A stretch of 23,055 bases of DNA. Source: a virus. Of this stretch, positions 1 through 9,686 are shown piece after piece. The first letter of the stretch is position 1, and every line of letters begins with the position of its first letter. The notes beneath the pieces were generated by a model. That model made no database searches. It had not been told where the DNA came from and saw nothing but the letters and a program-made list of their open reading frames with translations. The position numbers and the translations under genes are program-made. The stretch is from positions 1 through 23,055 of IMG/VR virus record IMGVR_UViG_3300025543_000229. One strand, 5' to 3'.

Positions 1-1
1 A

Positions 2-3000
2 GGCGGAGAAATCGTAGAGCGCACAGCTACAGACGTGCTTAAAGGGGCACCAAAAGAATTCTTAAAAGATGCTTTGGAAGAAGGTGCTACTGGTGCGGCA
101 CAAGAAGCCACTCAAATTGCGGGCAAGCGTGCTACCGGCGAGCAAGTAGGGGACTTACTTAGCGACGAAAATATTAAGTCCGTTATAGACTCAGCGGCGG
201 CTGAAGCGGCGGGTGGCATTGCAGGCAGTGGGATAAATGTAGCTACAGACGCCGGACGACAGCTTGTAGAGAAAAAGAAGAAAGAAATAATAACTCGTGT
301 ACTAGCCAACCAAGCGAAAGCAGCGGACTTTACCGAGCTAACAGAACAAGAGTTAATGGAGTTTGGTTCGCGTATTGACCAATATATTCGTGAGGGTAAG
401 AGCGAAGAAGAAGCGGTTAAACTAGCAGGTCAAGATTCTATTACAGGTGATGTAGGTGCGATTGAAGGGGCTTCTGCCCAAGCCGAAGAAGAAGTCGCTG
501 GTGCCCCAGAAAGTTTAGCCCCCGGTGAAAGTGTTGAAATAGACGAAACTGTAGACCTGCCCCAAGAAGAAAAGGAAGGCATCTTAGACATGGCGCGTAA
601 CGACGCGCAAAATAAGACAGAGTATGACGAAGAGATGAGTCAAAACCAAATGATCATCTTTGAAACTCTAGGCCCTAATGCCGCTGCGCTGTTTGAAAGT
701 ACAGCACGAGCTTTAATAGACGCTAAAAAACCTTCTGTTGCCGAGCCTGCTCTTGGAGAAATATCACAAGAGGAACTAGAAGACGGAAAGCCAGCCCCAG
801 CACTCAACTCTATAGACCAAAAGCTAGAAACAAAAGCACTGCAAGAAGAAGAGCAGGTGTCCCTAGACCTTGGGCCGGAAGTTAACACCATTAAGTCCAA
901 GGCGGTTAAAGGACGTAGCGGTAGGGGTAGACCCCCTACAATAAAGACTACAGCGCAAATAGCGCAAGCTGCTGCAAATACAAAACTCAGCAAGGAGCGC
1001 ACCGATAGAATTGCTAAGGCAAGGAAGAAAGCCGCCACTTCTATAAACCCGGTAAAACTTACTACCCTGCTTAAAAAGTTTGGGTTTGAGACCATCGAAG
1101 AATACGAAGCTTTTGACCCAAGACCTCAAGCTGCGCCCGAAGTGGTAGCTACAGAAGTCGTAGAAGATGAAGCAGGGCTTAGCAGGTTAGAAAGAATAGA
1201 AAGGGCCGTCCCTAAAGAAGAAACTTTAGAAACAGATGAGCTGACCCCCAAGCAAAAACAAGAATTAAAACAACGTAACGCAAAGGTTAGGAAGCATAAT
1301 GCCTTAACCGAAGAGCTTAAGAAGTATCAGACTAAGCGTATAGAAGCGCTTACCGGGCTTTACGAAGTGCTCAATGACCCCCAATACAGGGGTAACGGTG
1401 TTGCCCTTAACAACATAAAGAAGTTTATTGCCCGCGAGGATATTAGTCCTGACGAGCGGGAGTTAGCAAAACAACGAGCAGAGTCGAAGGGCACAACGAA
1501 ACGCTCTGATGTTATACCCGAGTCTACAAATAGTGAGACTAGGCCGGAGTATGCAGGGGCTACGCAGCCTGCTTCTTTGTTTGACGCCATAATCGAAAAC
1601 GGCAGTCCCTTTGAAAAGTTATTAGCCCGTAGGTTAAAACCATTTCTTGCTAACACACAGCTAGTTATAGTCAACGATATAGCTACAGACATCCCCGATA
1701 GTGCGATACAACAAGATTTTTACGGTGCGAGCGGTATATACGATTCGGTTAGTAACACCGTATTCCTAAACAACACCACTCAAGATGCGATGGAGTCGGG
1801 GCTAAACAACACTGTGTTCCTTCATGAGGCTGTGCACGCTGCTACCGTTGGGATAATGCAAGCCTACGTAGAGAACCCAGATTCCTTGTCACCTAAAGCT
1901 CAAGAAGCCGTGCGGCAGATATATGATTTAATGGGCGCAGCGCAAGGTGTTTACACTAAAAGAAAAGAAGCGGGACTTACTTCTCGTGCTCTTGACGCCC
2001 TTGCTGACGGAGAACAAGGTCTTGATGTCTTTAACGACCTCTACGAGTTTGTAGCTTACGGTATTACAAAGCCTGAGTTCCAAGAGTTCTTAACTTTTGT
2101 TGAGCCTACGTTTAGTTGGAAAGTAAGTACTGTACGTAATGGCCTCGGTAAGTTCTTTGATGCCGTCCGTAAGCTATTTAACATACCTGATAACCAGTTT
2201 AACGGGTTCCTATCCCTTGTTGACATAACGGACACGCTTTTAGACGAGAGCAAAGGGTTTCAAAACCCGAACCCCACTGTAGTAGCGCAAGCAAAGAAAC
2301 AAGTCCGCCGTGCTTCAGCAGCAGCAGCTAAGCTAGCCAAAAGTTCGCGTGAGGAGGCGATGGTTGATAGTTTATCAGAACTCGCAGCAGCGACTCGCAA
2401 CTCTACCGACGCTGTTAACTTACTTAAAAGTGTAAAAGACGCTATTAGCATTCCAGCCCTACGTAAGCTGCTTTATACCTATACTACTGATGGTATAAAT
2501 AGAATCTATGCAAGCAGTGTTAAAAACCTTACGAATATAGACAACGCTGTTATGGACATGGCTATATATCGGGGTAGAAGACTCCGTGATTTAGCAGACA
2601 AACTGCCCGAGTGGGATTCTTTTAACCAAGCGTTTGAGAAGGGGGCGATTATACTTGCGGATGTTATGCACCTTGCTACCCTGCACAACTTTGATCCCGC
2701 TGCGCATAAAAACCTAGCAATGGCCCTAAAAAATGACTCCCAGTTAAATTTGTTACGCCGAAAAGAAAGGCAGATAGCTGCCAACCCTTTGTTTAATAAG
2801 TTTGTAAAAAACTCTGCTCGCGCAAAAGTTACTACCAGAGAAAACCATATTAGAGAAGTCTATGAAGGCGCTACTATAGATGGTGATGTGTATGCTGGGT
2901 GGAATAACTTACAGAAAGAAGAAAACGGGGGTCAAAAAGGAGTAAAAATTTATAAGATGGCTCGTGATTCTTACAGAGAAACTCTGGAAGAACACCAACG

Positions 3001-5461
3001 TATACTACAGCGCAAGGTAGCTAGGTCAGGTTTACCCGATGAAGCTAAGAGAGTAATTTTGGCTGCTATCACACAAAACTTTCAAGAAGCTAAAAAGCTC
3101 GAAGTTTACTTCCCTCTAATGCGTTACGGCGATTACTGGTTGCGTGTTGGCAAAGGGAAGACGCGTGAGTTCTATATGTTTGAATCGGCAGTAGCTAGAA
3201 ACGCTTTTGCGCGTAAGCGAGCCAACGAACGTAGACAAACTTATGATGAGGCTCTTTCTTCTGGGGACATTCAAGTCGGAGACAACAAGCGTACAAATGA
3301 ATTCGAGAAAGAAGCAAACGACGCAAGTGGTACTTTAAAAACAGTCTTTGAACTCCTCGACGAAAACCCCGGTGGAAACACCAGCACCATAAAAGATAGT
3401 GTGTATCAGATGTACTTGATGACGTTATCTGGGCAAGATATGCGTAGACGCTTCGTGCATCGTAAGGGCGTTGCGGGCTTTAGTCCTGATGTCTTACGTA
3501 ACTTTGTTACCTCGCAGCATACTAGTGCAAACCAACTTGCTCGTTTGGAATACTCTGAGACTATACGCAACTACATTGCAGCGGCTTACGCCGAAATAGA
3601 AGGCAATCCAGATGCTGCTCGGCTAGAAGTTGCTATAGATGAGATTGCAGCTAGGGCGCTTGATGAGACTAAACCCGGTAAACAAGACAGTCCTTTGGAT
3701 AAGTTTGCTTCTGCGGGCAACAAAGTTGTTTTCTATTGGCTGTTGAGTGCTCCTAAGTCCGCAATTATTCAATTTACTCAGCTACCTATTGTTGGTTTAC
3801 CAGTGCTTTCAGCCGAGTTTGGAGTGGACGCATCTATAATAGCATCGCGCTACATGGCTACTTTAGCCGTAAACAAGTTTGGTACTTCTGAGTTTGATGC
3901 CGATGGGGTTTTAAAGACCCGCTTTAGTGAACCGTCGATGAGTAAAAGCTCTTACGTACTAGATAACCCCGATAAAGAGCTATCTAGGGCGTTACAAGAA
4001 GCGCACGCGTACGCAAATGACAGAGAATTTTTTATGCAAAGCTACGCTGCGGACTTAACGTCAAGATCACAGCAGTCTTTCAAAACCCGACAGGGGCTTC
4101 CTGATAGAGTAGTTAAGGGGGTGGCTAGCTTTATGAGCGGCGGGTTCCACCACATGGAACGCATTAACCGCGAAATTATGTTTATGTCCGCTTTTGAATT
4201 AGCTTATGCAGATGCTAAGAGCAGAGGACTAACGGGTAAAAAAGCGCAGCAGGAGGCACAAGAAAGAGCCTACCGTCTTTCTTTAAACGGGTTGTTTAAT
4301 TATTCTAACTATAACAAACCGCGTATAATGAAATCTACTCCTGCGGGGCGTTTAGCAACTCAATTCATGACGTTCCCTATGCAAATGACTTCTTACTTAA
4401 CTCGTAATTTCTTCAACATGCTTAACTTCTACAAGACTAGCGAAGAAAGAAAACAAGCAGCTACGCAGTTCTTTGGCACTATGGGTATGACTTTTATGTT
4501 TGCAGGCGCAGTTGGTTTGCCGGGCTACACTTTATTTTGGTCAACTATAGAAGCTATCCGCGAAATGGCGCGTCCTGATGGAGAAGATGATGATCCTTGG
4601 TACGACGAGGACGAGAACAATAATCCTTTAGGCTATCGAGATTTAGACCTTTGGTTCCGAGAAACTTTCTTACCCAAGTACTTTGGGGCGGACAGCAGCC
4701 TTGCTAATGTTTTAGGGTTAAGTGAAGAGCAAGCGGCGGTACTTCAACGTGGCATGGAGCTAGGGCCTATATCAGCTCTTACGGGCTTTGACTTTGCAGG
4801 TTCTACTTCTTTAAATGGTTTGTGGTTCCGCGACGATGTAAAGAAAGACAACTATGAAGAGGCATTGACGAATTGGTTATACAACACAGCAACGGGACCA
4901 TTTGGTAGTTTAGGGCGTAATGCCGCTCGCGGGGCTGAGGACTTAGAAAAAGGAAACTATAAGAGGGCAATGGAAGCTTTCTTACCTGCAATGTTTAGAA
5001 ACCCTGTTAAAGCGTTACGCCTATACGAAGAGGGCTACAAAACTAGACAGGGTGCTCCTGTAAGACCACAGGAGTACTACACTAAAACTAAGATAGCTGG
5101 ACAAATTTTGGGGTTCGGAGATACAGAAGTTTCGGAAACATTAGCTAGTAACTTCCTTGCGCTACAACTAAAGAACGATCTTGAAATGCAAAAAACTGAA
5201 TTGCTAGATGACTTAAATAGAGCAGTAATGAACTATGAAGTTTCTTTGAGCGACGAAGCGTATAGCGCAATTATGAAAATTAGCGACAAAATAGACAAGT
5301 ATAACCTAAGAAATCCGGGGGTGTTTATCTCCTCAGACACTATAGAAAAATCTTTAGAGGGTAAAGCGGAAAGAAGAGGGGCTGCGTTTGACGGACTAAA
5401 CATGTCTAAAGGCTTAGAGCCTTATATAATTCCATTACTAGATAGATACCGTAACCCTTAA
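2..5461 (+). CDS. Giant PLxRFG-type large polyvalent protein with HExxH motif (5' partial)
   Basis: The reading frame is open to the first base, so the true start lies upstream; the GTG at 35 is just an internal candidate. At least 1819 codons are present. Seen directly: an Ala/Glu-rich, probably helical N-terminal part; a HEAVH zinc-metallopeptidase motif at about residues 608-612 counted from base 2, with a possible third ligand Glu in YEFVAYG near 682; long helical charged stretches; a hydrophobic, Gly-rich segment near 1491-1515 followed by an acidic EDDDPW stretch and a C-terminal RNPVKALRLYEEGYKTRQG block. This C-terminal order matches what I know of phage PLxRFG-domain / LPD38-like large polyvalent proteins, which sit at the end of virion gene clusters and are thought to be carried in the capsid and ejected into the cell. 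The role as an injected internal virion protein with protease activity is inferred. It is the only + strand gene in the window. Confidence 0.85.
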   Translation, partial: GGEIVERTATDVLKGAPKEFLKDALEEGATGAAQEATQIAGKRATGEQVGDLLSDENIKSVIDSAAAEAAGGIAGSGINVATDAGRQLVEKKKKEIITRVLANQAKAADFTELTEQELMEFGSRIDQYIREGKSEEEAVKLAGQDSITGDVGAIEGASAQAEEEVAGAPESLAPGESVEIDETVDLPQEEKEGILDMARNDAQNKTEYDEEMSQNQMIIFETLGPNAAALFESTARALIDAKKPSVAEPALGEISQEELEDGKPAPALNSIDQKLETKALQEEEQVSLDLGPEVNTIKSKAVKGRSGRGRPPTIKTTAQIAQAAANTKLSKERTDRIAKARKKAATSINPVKLTTLLKKFGFETIEEYEAFDPRPQAAPEVVATEVVEDEAGLSRLERIERAVPKEETLETDELTPKQKQELKQRNAKVRKHNALTEELKKYQTKRIEALTGLYEVLNDPQYRGNGVALNNIKKFIAREDISPDERELAKQRAESKGTTKRSDVIPESTNSETRPEYAGATQPASLFDAIIENGSPFEKLLARRLKPFLANTQLVIVNDIATDIPDSAIQQDFYGASGIYDSVSNTVFLNNTTQDAMESGLNNTVFLHEAVHAATVGIMQAYVENPDSLSPKAQEAVRQIYDLMGAAQGVYTKRKEAGLTSRALDALADGEQGLDVFNDLYEFVAYGITKPEFQEFLTFVEPTFSWKVSTVRNGLGKFFDAVRKLFNIPDNQFNGFLSLVDITDTLLDESKGFQNPNPTVVAQAKKQVRRASAAAAKLAKSSREEAMVDSLSELAAATRNSTDAVNLLKSVKDAISIPALRKLLYTYTTDGINRIYASSVKNLTNIDNAVMDMAIYRGRRLRDLADKLPEWDSFNQAFEKGAIILADVMHLATLHNFDPAAHKNLAMALKNDSQLNLLRRKERQIAANPLFNKFVKNSARAKVTTRENHIREVYEGATIDGDVYAGWNNLQKEENGGQKGVKIYKMARDSYRETLEEHQRILQRKVARSGLPDEAKRVILAAITQNFQEAKKLEVYFPLMRYGDYWLRVGKGKTREFYMFESAVARNAFARKRANERRQTYDEALSSGDIQVGDNKRTNEFEKEANDASGTLKTVFELLDENPGGNTSTIKDSVYQMYLMTLSGQDMRRRFVHRKGVAGFSPDVLRNFVTSQHTSANQLARLEYSETIRNYIAAAYAEIEGNPDAARLEVAIDEIAARALDETKPGKQDSPLDKFASAGNKVVFYWLLSAPKSAIIQFTQLPIVGLPVLSAEFGVDASIIASRYMATLAVNKFGTSEFDADGVLKTRFSEPSMSKSSYVLDNPDKELSRALQEAHAYANDREFFMQSYAADLTSRSQQSFKTRQGLPDRVVKGVASFMSGGFHHMERINREIMFMSAFELAYADAKSRGLTGKKAQQEAQERAYRLSLNGLFNYSNYNKPRIMKSTPAGRLATQFMTFPMQMTSYLTRNFFNMLNFYKTSEERKQAATQFFGTMGMTFMFAGAVGLPGYTLFWSTIEAIREMARPDGEDDDPWYDEDENNNPLGYRDLDLWFRETFLPKYFGADSSLANVLGLSEEQAAVLQRGMELGPISALTGFDFAGSTSLNGLWFRDDVKKDNYEEALTNWLYNTATGPFGSLGRNAARGAEDLEKGNYKRAMEAFLPAMFRNPVKALRLYEEGYKTRQGAPVRPQEYYTKTKIAGQILGFGDTEVSETLASNFLALQLKNDLEMQKTELLDDLNRAVMNYEVSLSDEAYSAIMKISDKIDKYNLRNPGVFISSDTIEKSLEGKAERRGAAFDGLNMSKGLEPYIIPLLDRYRNP

Positions 5462-5655
5462 GCTATTCGCCATATACGAATGCCTCGCACCCCGTCTACA
5501 ATTACTACTTTAGTAGCTGTCTTGTAGCCGAGGCGCTTGGTTACATTCACAATATCTTTGCGAGACTTTCTGGGGTTAAGGCAAGGTATAAAAAAAGAAT
5601 ACCCCACCCTAAACTTTGACCAGTTAATCTCGTACGTCACCTTCTCTACTATCAT
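5458..5655 (-). CDS. Small conserved phage protein, unknown function
   Basis: 65 aa from ATG at 5655; a GTG at 5640 would give 60 aa. It overlaps the 3' end of the primase-helicase gene by 32 bases in another frame. The protein is basic and aromatic with the phrase WSKFRVGYSFFIPCLN, a Lys/Arg-rich helix and a C-terminal VRGIRIWRI strand. I recall similar short proteins (a 'W/S-K-F-x-V-G-x-S-F-F-x-P' opening and an 'x-G-x-R-x-W-R' end) next to replication genes of other phages, but cannot name a family. It is the last gene of the leftward replication unit, and its TAA interlocks with the TAA of the giant + strand gene (TTAA at 5458-5461). Confidence 0.6.
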   Translation of the reverse strand: MIVEKVTYEINWSKFRVGYSFFIPCLNPRKSRKDIVNVTKRLGYKTATKVVIVDGVRGIRIWRIA

Positions 5656-8515
5656 CAGTAACGTCTTCTGGTTCAGCCAAAGAATCCATCTCTATAAAGT
5701 CTGGGTTAGAGCAGTCCAATACAAGGCAGCGTACGCCTTTAGATGTTATCCCCATGCCTTTAGACAGACGCTTGTTAATAGTTTCCAAGTATATCCCAGT
5801 CTCTTGTAACTCTTTGGTTACTTCTTGGTAGTCTATCTGTGCATCTACGCAGTGTTTCCTAAAGTAATTAACGGGGATAAACAGCTTCTTGGTGTCAGGC
5901 TCGTACCGTTGCTTCAACCCCCCACTGCCCTTGGGTTCCATTATTGGGAACTTAGGCTTGTTGGTTCGTTTGTCTACTCCATCCTCTACAATCAACATGT
6001 GGCCTAACCAACGGTTAACATAGTCCCCTACAATAGAACTAGCAGGGCTAACGGGCGCTTTTGTTTCTGCTCTCATAGCTTTTATTACCGGTGTAATCTT
6101 ATTAAGTATTCTGCCTATATCCCAAGAGATAAGCCCCAAACGACGTGCGATTAAACCACCGGCTATGTTGGCAGCTATTACTGCTGACCAGTTTCTTTCT
6201 CGTTGAGTAAGCTCTAGTCTAGAGTCTATCTTTGCCTGTACCTCACGCACTAATTTTTTGCAGTCTTCTAAATTACAAACTAAATGCCTAGCATACGGCT
6301 CGATTGCAACTCCGTAGTTCTGGTTTAGTTGGTGGTCAAACATATCCTTACCCTCTTGAGTAGTTATGATATTTTTCTCAGGGTAGTCTATTCTGAACTC
6401 AAGCAGGCGCATCATTTCTCCATCAGGGGAGTCCTTCAGTGCAGTGAGTTTCTGGTAAAAAGAAGAGTTTGCACTAGCTAGGGTTATGGTTCTCCAAGTT
6501 GTGTTGTTCACTCTAAGCTTGTTAGTGGATGCCTCTGCCTTATCTTTTCCTCGTCCCTGCGATGCAGCGTACGCGTACTCTGAGAAAGCCTCTGCTTTCA
6601 TGTTAGTTATTTCATCAAAGGTGTTAACGATGTTATTCAGAAGACCGAGCTTAATAACTCTGCCTACGCTTGTATCATCGGGTGTACCCAACAAATGCTC
6701 AGGGTGCCCACATACGCTGTTAGCCATCCTAAGTACTGTAGTTTTACCCGTACCTGCAAAGCGGTGGATCATGTTTATAATCGCGCCTTTTTGACCTGTG
6801 AACTTAAGCAAGGGAGCACCAAAGCCGCTTAGCGCAGCAAAGGCTTGCACCTCTAGTCCGGGCCGGTCGTATAATGCGAACACTTCTTTCCATTTTTCTA
6901 ATGTGCCACTGCTGTGCAAGTGCTCTACTACCCCCTGAGTAACGCTAGCGGGCGGCGTATGGTACGTTCCGTCCTTTGTTATTTCTTTGTTACCGACAAT
7001 AAACTTGCTGTCGTTGTCGGCCCAACCGAATTGGACTCTCATAACTTCTGCTTTCCTTTTGTGTTGTAGCTCTCTAATAGAACTAATTACAAACTGTAGA
7101 ATTAATTTAAACTGTGGTTCAGGAGCCATTACTCCATACTTAGAAAGTTCTTTGCGTAGCTCCCTGAGTTCAGTCACTTTTGCATTAGGAACTACAAACT
7201 CCCTAAGCCCGTCCTTTGGTGTGTGTAGTTTAAATACGGCTACATCTCCAAGTTCGGGGTCGTGCATTCTTTTTTCAACATAGAAGTCATTCTCATACAC
7301 TAGCTTAGGTTCGTCTGCATCATCCCCTGTTAGCTCTAAGTAGATGCCCCCGTTCTTACCCCTGAAAAATGGAGCAGGGTACACAGGTACACGCACTTGG
7401 GTCGGTGGTAATATTTCTTCTGCTATAGTTTCTATGTCTACTATATTGTCAGCTTTTGAAGCTCTGAGTATCCCTTTGCCTAACGATATAGGGCTTGTCA
7501 TTGCTCCTTTGTGGGGGCACCCATCACAACCACCGGGATTGTTACGCTCGAATACTTCGCACGAGTGTGGCCCAAGTATATGCTCTATCTTTTTTTCTAC
7601 TACATCAGGGTCGTAGTCTGGGTGACCTGAAGACAATTTGTGGATAGCTTTGTCTTTGTCAGAGCAAAACTTAGCTATTGATAACGCGTCGAACCAACGT
7701 GGTTCAGCTAAGTCTTCTCTTTCTTTGTAGCAGGCGATTAGCTGTTGGCAACTTGTTTTGTCCTTCTCTCGCATCATTATCTTAGCGAATGAAGAATCCA
7801 TGTTGTCTGCTATTGCCTGCCCCAGTGCGGTTAACTTCCGTTTTGGGCGAGAGTTAGCTGCGATCTGCTCTATCTCTTCAACGCCAAGAACTTCCTTGAA
7901 ATCGTCAAAACCGACAGCAGCAGTTACCTTGCGTACCTGTACTTCTTTGGGAGGATCGTCTTTAAAGTTATAAGTATTGGGTATCCTAAGAATCCTAGAG
8001 ACTTCAAACACAACTGGGTCTACGTAGAAGTTTTGAGTTAAGCAGACATCCCGTAATCTAGCGGCTACAGGTTCCCACTCTTCTCGTGTAACTTCTTCGC
8101 TAAGCACCCAATATGCGTGTATGCCGCGCCCTGAGTTAACTATGGTAGGTAGGGGTAACCCTACGAAATCACAGAAAGTTTTTAGTGCGCGTAAGCCTTC
8201 CGCCTGAGATATATAGCCTTCAGGTCTTTTAGTTTTAGGGTTTACCTCGGCCTTTGTAGGGCCGCAATCAATATCAAGCCAGAAAGATTTTAAAGCGTGT
8301 ACGTTCTCTTTTACTCGGCCTCCGTCAATTGTTTTCAACTTAGCTACGGAGTAAAACACGTTTCGTTTTTCTTGTACGTACTTCTTAGTCCATCCGTCTA
8401 ACTCGGCTCTTGTGGCTACAACTTTTTGTTTAACGTCCTTTGGTCCCTTTATACCTAGTATGCAGAAGAATCCATCGCTGGGCTGCACGTAATCTAAAAG
8501 GTCAAAGTTAGTCAT
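5624..8515 (-). CDS. AEP-type primase fused to DUF927-like SF3/AAA helicase
   Basis: 963 aa. The N-terminal third shows an archaeo-eukaryotic primase core: FWLDIDCG with metal-binding D81 and D83, SGRGIHAYW with H133, then VDPVVFEVSRILRIPNTYNF (D166 and the conserved Arg of the third motif). A Cys/His knuckle at 317-335 (HSCE..C..C..H) is probably zinc-binding. The C-terminal half contains Walker A FAGTGKTT (586-593), Walker B NTFDEIT (D634, E635) and a GRGKDKAEAS...TWRTITLAS block as in DUF927-type phage and plasmid helicases. It would prime and unwind DNA at the replication fork. The ATG at 8515 is preceded by AAAGAG; the gene follows the small HTH gene after 11 bases and ends inside the next small ORF. 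It belongs to the transcript started at 10107-10134. Primase/helicase assignment is confident; details of origin loading cannot be seen. Confidence 0.9.
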   Translation of the reverse strand: MTNFDLLDYVQPSDGFFCILGIKGPKDVKQKVVATRAELDGWTKKYVQEKRNVFYSVAKLKTIDGGRVKENVHALKSFWLDIDCGPTKAEVNPKTKRPEGYISQAEGLRALKTFCDFVGLPLPTIVNSGRGIHAYWVLSEEVTREEWEPVAARLRDVCLTQNFYVDPVVFEVSRILRIPNTYNFKDDPPKEVQVRKVTAAVGFDDFKEVLGVEEIEQIAANSRPKRKLTALGQAIADNMDSSFAKIMMREKDKTSCQQLIACYKEREDLAEPRWFDALSIAKFCSDKDKAIHKLSSGHPDYDPDVVEKKIEHILGPHSCEVFERNNPGGCDGCPHKGAMTSPISLGKGILRASKADNIVDIETIAEEILPPTQVRVPVYPAPFFRGKNGGIYLELTGDDADEPKLVYENDFYVEKRMHDPELGDVAVFKLHTPKDGLREFVVPNAKVTELRELRKELSKYGVMAPEPQFKLILQFVISSIRELQHKRKAEVMRVQFGWADNDSKFIVGNKEITKDGTYHTPPASVTQGVVEHLHSSGTLEKWKEVFALYDRPGLEVQAFAALSGFGAPLLKFTGQKGAIINMIHRFAGTGKTTVLRMANSVCGHPEHLLGTPDDTSVGRVIKLGLLNNIVNTFDEITNMKAEAFSEYAYAASQGRGKDKAEASTNKLRVNNTTWRTITLASANSSFYQKLTALKDSPDGEMMRLLEFRIDYPEKNIITTQEGKDMFDHQLNQNYGVAIEPYARHLVCNLEDCKKLVREVQAKIDSRLELTQRERNWSAVIAANIAGGLIARRLGLISWDIGRILNKITPVIKAMRAETKAPVSPASSIVGDYVNRWLGHMLIVEDGVDKRTNKPKFPIMEPKGSGGLKQRYEPDTKKLFIPVNYFRKHCVDAQIDYQEVTKELQETGIYLETINKRLSKGMGITSKGVRCLVLDCSNPDFIEMDSLAEPEDVTDDSREGDVRD

Positions 8516-8526
8516 GAGTAATCTCT

Positions 8527-8754
8527 TTATAGTCCGTATAGAAACTTTTCTACCAGTGCAGTAAGCGGAGGCTTGGGGGTGTTAACCCCCTCAAACCAGT
8601 TGTAAACCGCCTGCCTACTTACACCCAAGGTATGTGCTACTTCCGAAACAGAGATGTCATTGCGTATGCAGTGCCGCCCGAGCTTTACGCCCAGTAAGCG
8701 GCCACTAGCCTCTTTGTTTTTTTGAATCAACCTTGCGGTATAGCCATAGCTCAT
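8527..8754 (-). CDS. Small HTH DNA-binding protein (Cro/XRE-like)
   Basis: 75 aa. Residues about 34-60 form a classic helix-turn-helix: ISVSEVAHTLGVSRQAVYNW, with the recognition helix starting at SRQAV. The N-terminus is basic. The start is fixed by a TAATG junction with the upstream ssDNA-binding protein gene (stop 8756-8754, ATG 8754-8752), so translation is probably coupled. It lies between the ssDNA-binding protein and primase genes, so it could regulate the replication unit or assist at an origin. No target can be assigned from sequence. It is one of three candidate readers of the palindromes at 18100, 20091 and 21299. Confidence 0.8.
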   Translation of the reverse strand: MSYGYTARLIQKNKEASGRLLGVKLGRHCIRNDISVSEVAHTLGVSRQAVYNWFEGVNTPKPPLTALVEKFLYGL

Positions 8755-9677
8755 TAGCTATCGTCGCCTCCCCATTCGTCGATAAGAGAAGCCATGTCGT
8801 CATCTTCGCTAACAACCTCTTCTTCTTTCTTAGTCTCACGCTTCTTAGGGGCTTCAACTACTGGTTCTTCAACAACAGCTTCCTCAACTACTGGTTCTTC
8901 AACAACAGCTTCTTGCTTTGGAGCAGCGATAGCAGCGGGTTTAACAGTTACCTTATCTGCTTCAGCTACAGTTAGATGAGTGTATCGCTTGGCTGTAGGG
9001 TCTTGCTGTGCTTTTAAAACGACCTCAAATTCCTCATCGCTAAGCTCGCGCAAAGGAGAGAACGTAAGCTCCATAGTCTCTGAGTTAGTGTTAAAAGAAA
9101 CAGTGGTAACAACCGTATCGGGGGAAAGGTCGTTGCTAACCAAAAAGTTAACGTAGCTTTCAAACGGGTGCTGATTACCTACGCCTTTACCGAACAGAGA
9201 CTTAGCAGGGATATTGAACTGGTATAGAGTTCCACTCGCATCGCCTTCTAAGATTAGGGCAACACGTCGTTGGTAACGACACGCTTTACCGCCCGTATCT
9301 CCTGACCCTTTTATATTCTGTGGGCAGTCCGCACAGTTAGTGTGCTGCGGGTCTTCTGCTCGCACTTCTGGCCTACTGCCTTCGTTAGACCAACAGTTAG
9401 GTAACGTAGCTTCTTTCTTAGGATCGAATTTCTCTTTGTAGAAGATACGAGATACACCCGGCAGCATATCTACAATAATAGCGTTGAACTCCCCTCTAAT
9501 AGGTTCGCCTACTTGATCGCCATTAACCATCTTCTTGAAGGTGCCATTTATGTTGGCTTGTATACGTCTGTTGTTGATGGTGCGCTTTTGTTTTAGCTGC
9601 GTGCTTAACCCTGTTACTCGGGGAGAAGACTTAACAACTTGAGTGTTGCTAGTAAATATTGATACATCGTTAGACAT
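8754..9677 (-). CDS. Probable single-stranded DNA-binding protein with acidic tail
   Basis: 307 aa. The N-terminal ~235 residues look like a single globular domain with four cysteines (C95, C115, C118, C133; pattern C-x19-C-x2-C-x14-C) that could hold zinc. Residues ~250-290 are a low-complexity Val/Glu/Pro linker containing a 10-residue duplication, and the last residues (EDDDMASLIDEWGGDDS) are strongly acidic with a buried Trp/Leu, the design of T7 gp2.5, T4 gp32 and bacterial SSB tails that recruit replication partners. The gene sits second in the replication unit, between a small ORF and the HTH/primase genes. The start has a good AGGAG 8 bases upstream. ssDNA binding is inferred from architecture and context; the fold was not recognised as a canonical OB-fold SSB. 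Confidence 0.65.
   Translation of the reverse strand: MSNDVSIFTSNTQVVKSSPRVTGLSTQLKQKRTINNRRIQANINGTFKKMVNGDQVGEPIRGEFNAIIVDMLPGVSRIFYKEKFDPKKEATLPNCWSNEGSRPEVRAEDPQHTNCADCPQNIKGSGDTGGKACRYQRRVALILEGDASGTLYQFNIPAKSLFGKGVGNQHPFESYVNFLVSNDLSPDTVVTTVSFNTNSETMELTFSPLRELSDEEFEVVLKAQQDPTAKRYTHLTVAEADKVTVKPAAIAAPKQEAVVEEPVVEEAVVEEPVVEAPKKRETKKEEEVVSEDDDMASLIDEWGGDDS
8854..8913 (-). repeat. Tandem 30-bp duplication encoding a 10-residue Glu/Val/Pro repeat
   Basis: Two adjacent 30-bp copies (8854-8883 and 8884-8913) differ at one base. They lie in frame inside the ssDNA-binding protein gene and duplicate a VVEEP/VVEEA segment of the flexible linker before the acidic tail. This is a slippage-type expansion that changes linker length, not a mobile element. 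Confidence 0.9.
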
Positions 9678-9686
9678 TTTTTGCTC

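Noticed and set aside
640-1129. - strand ORFs of 151 and 88 aa
   Set aside because: Antisense or alternate frames of the giant + strand gene with no motif or ribosome-binding site.
8854-8913. CRISPR-like repeat
   Set aside because: The two 30-bp units are directly adjacent with no spacer and lie in frame inside a coding linker.
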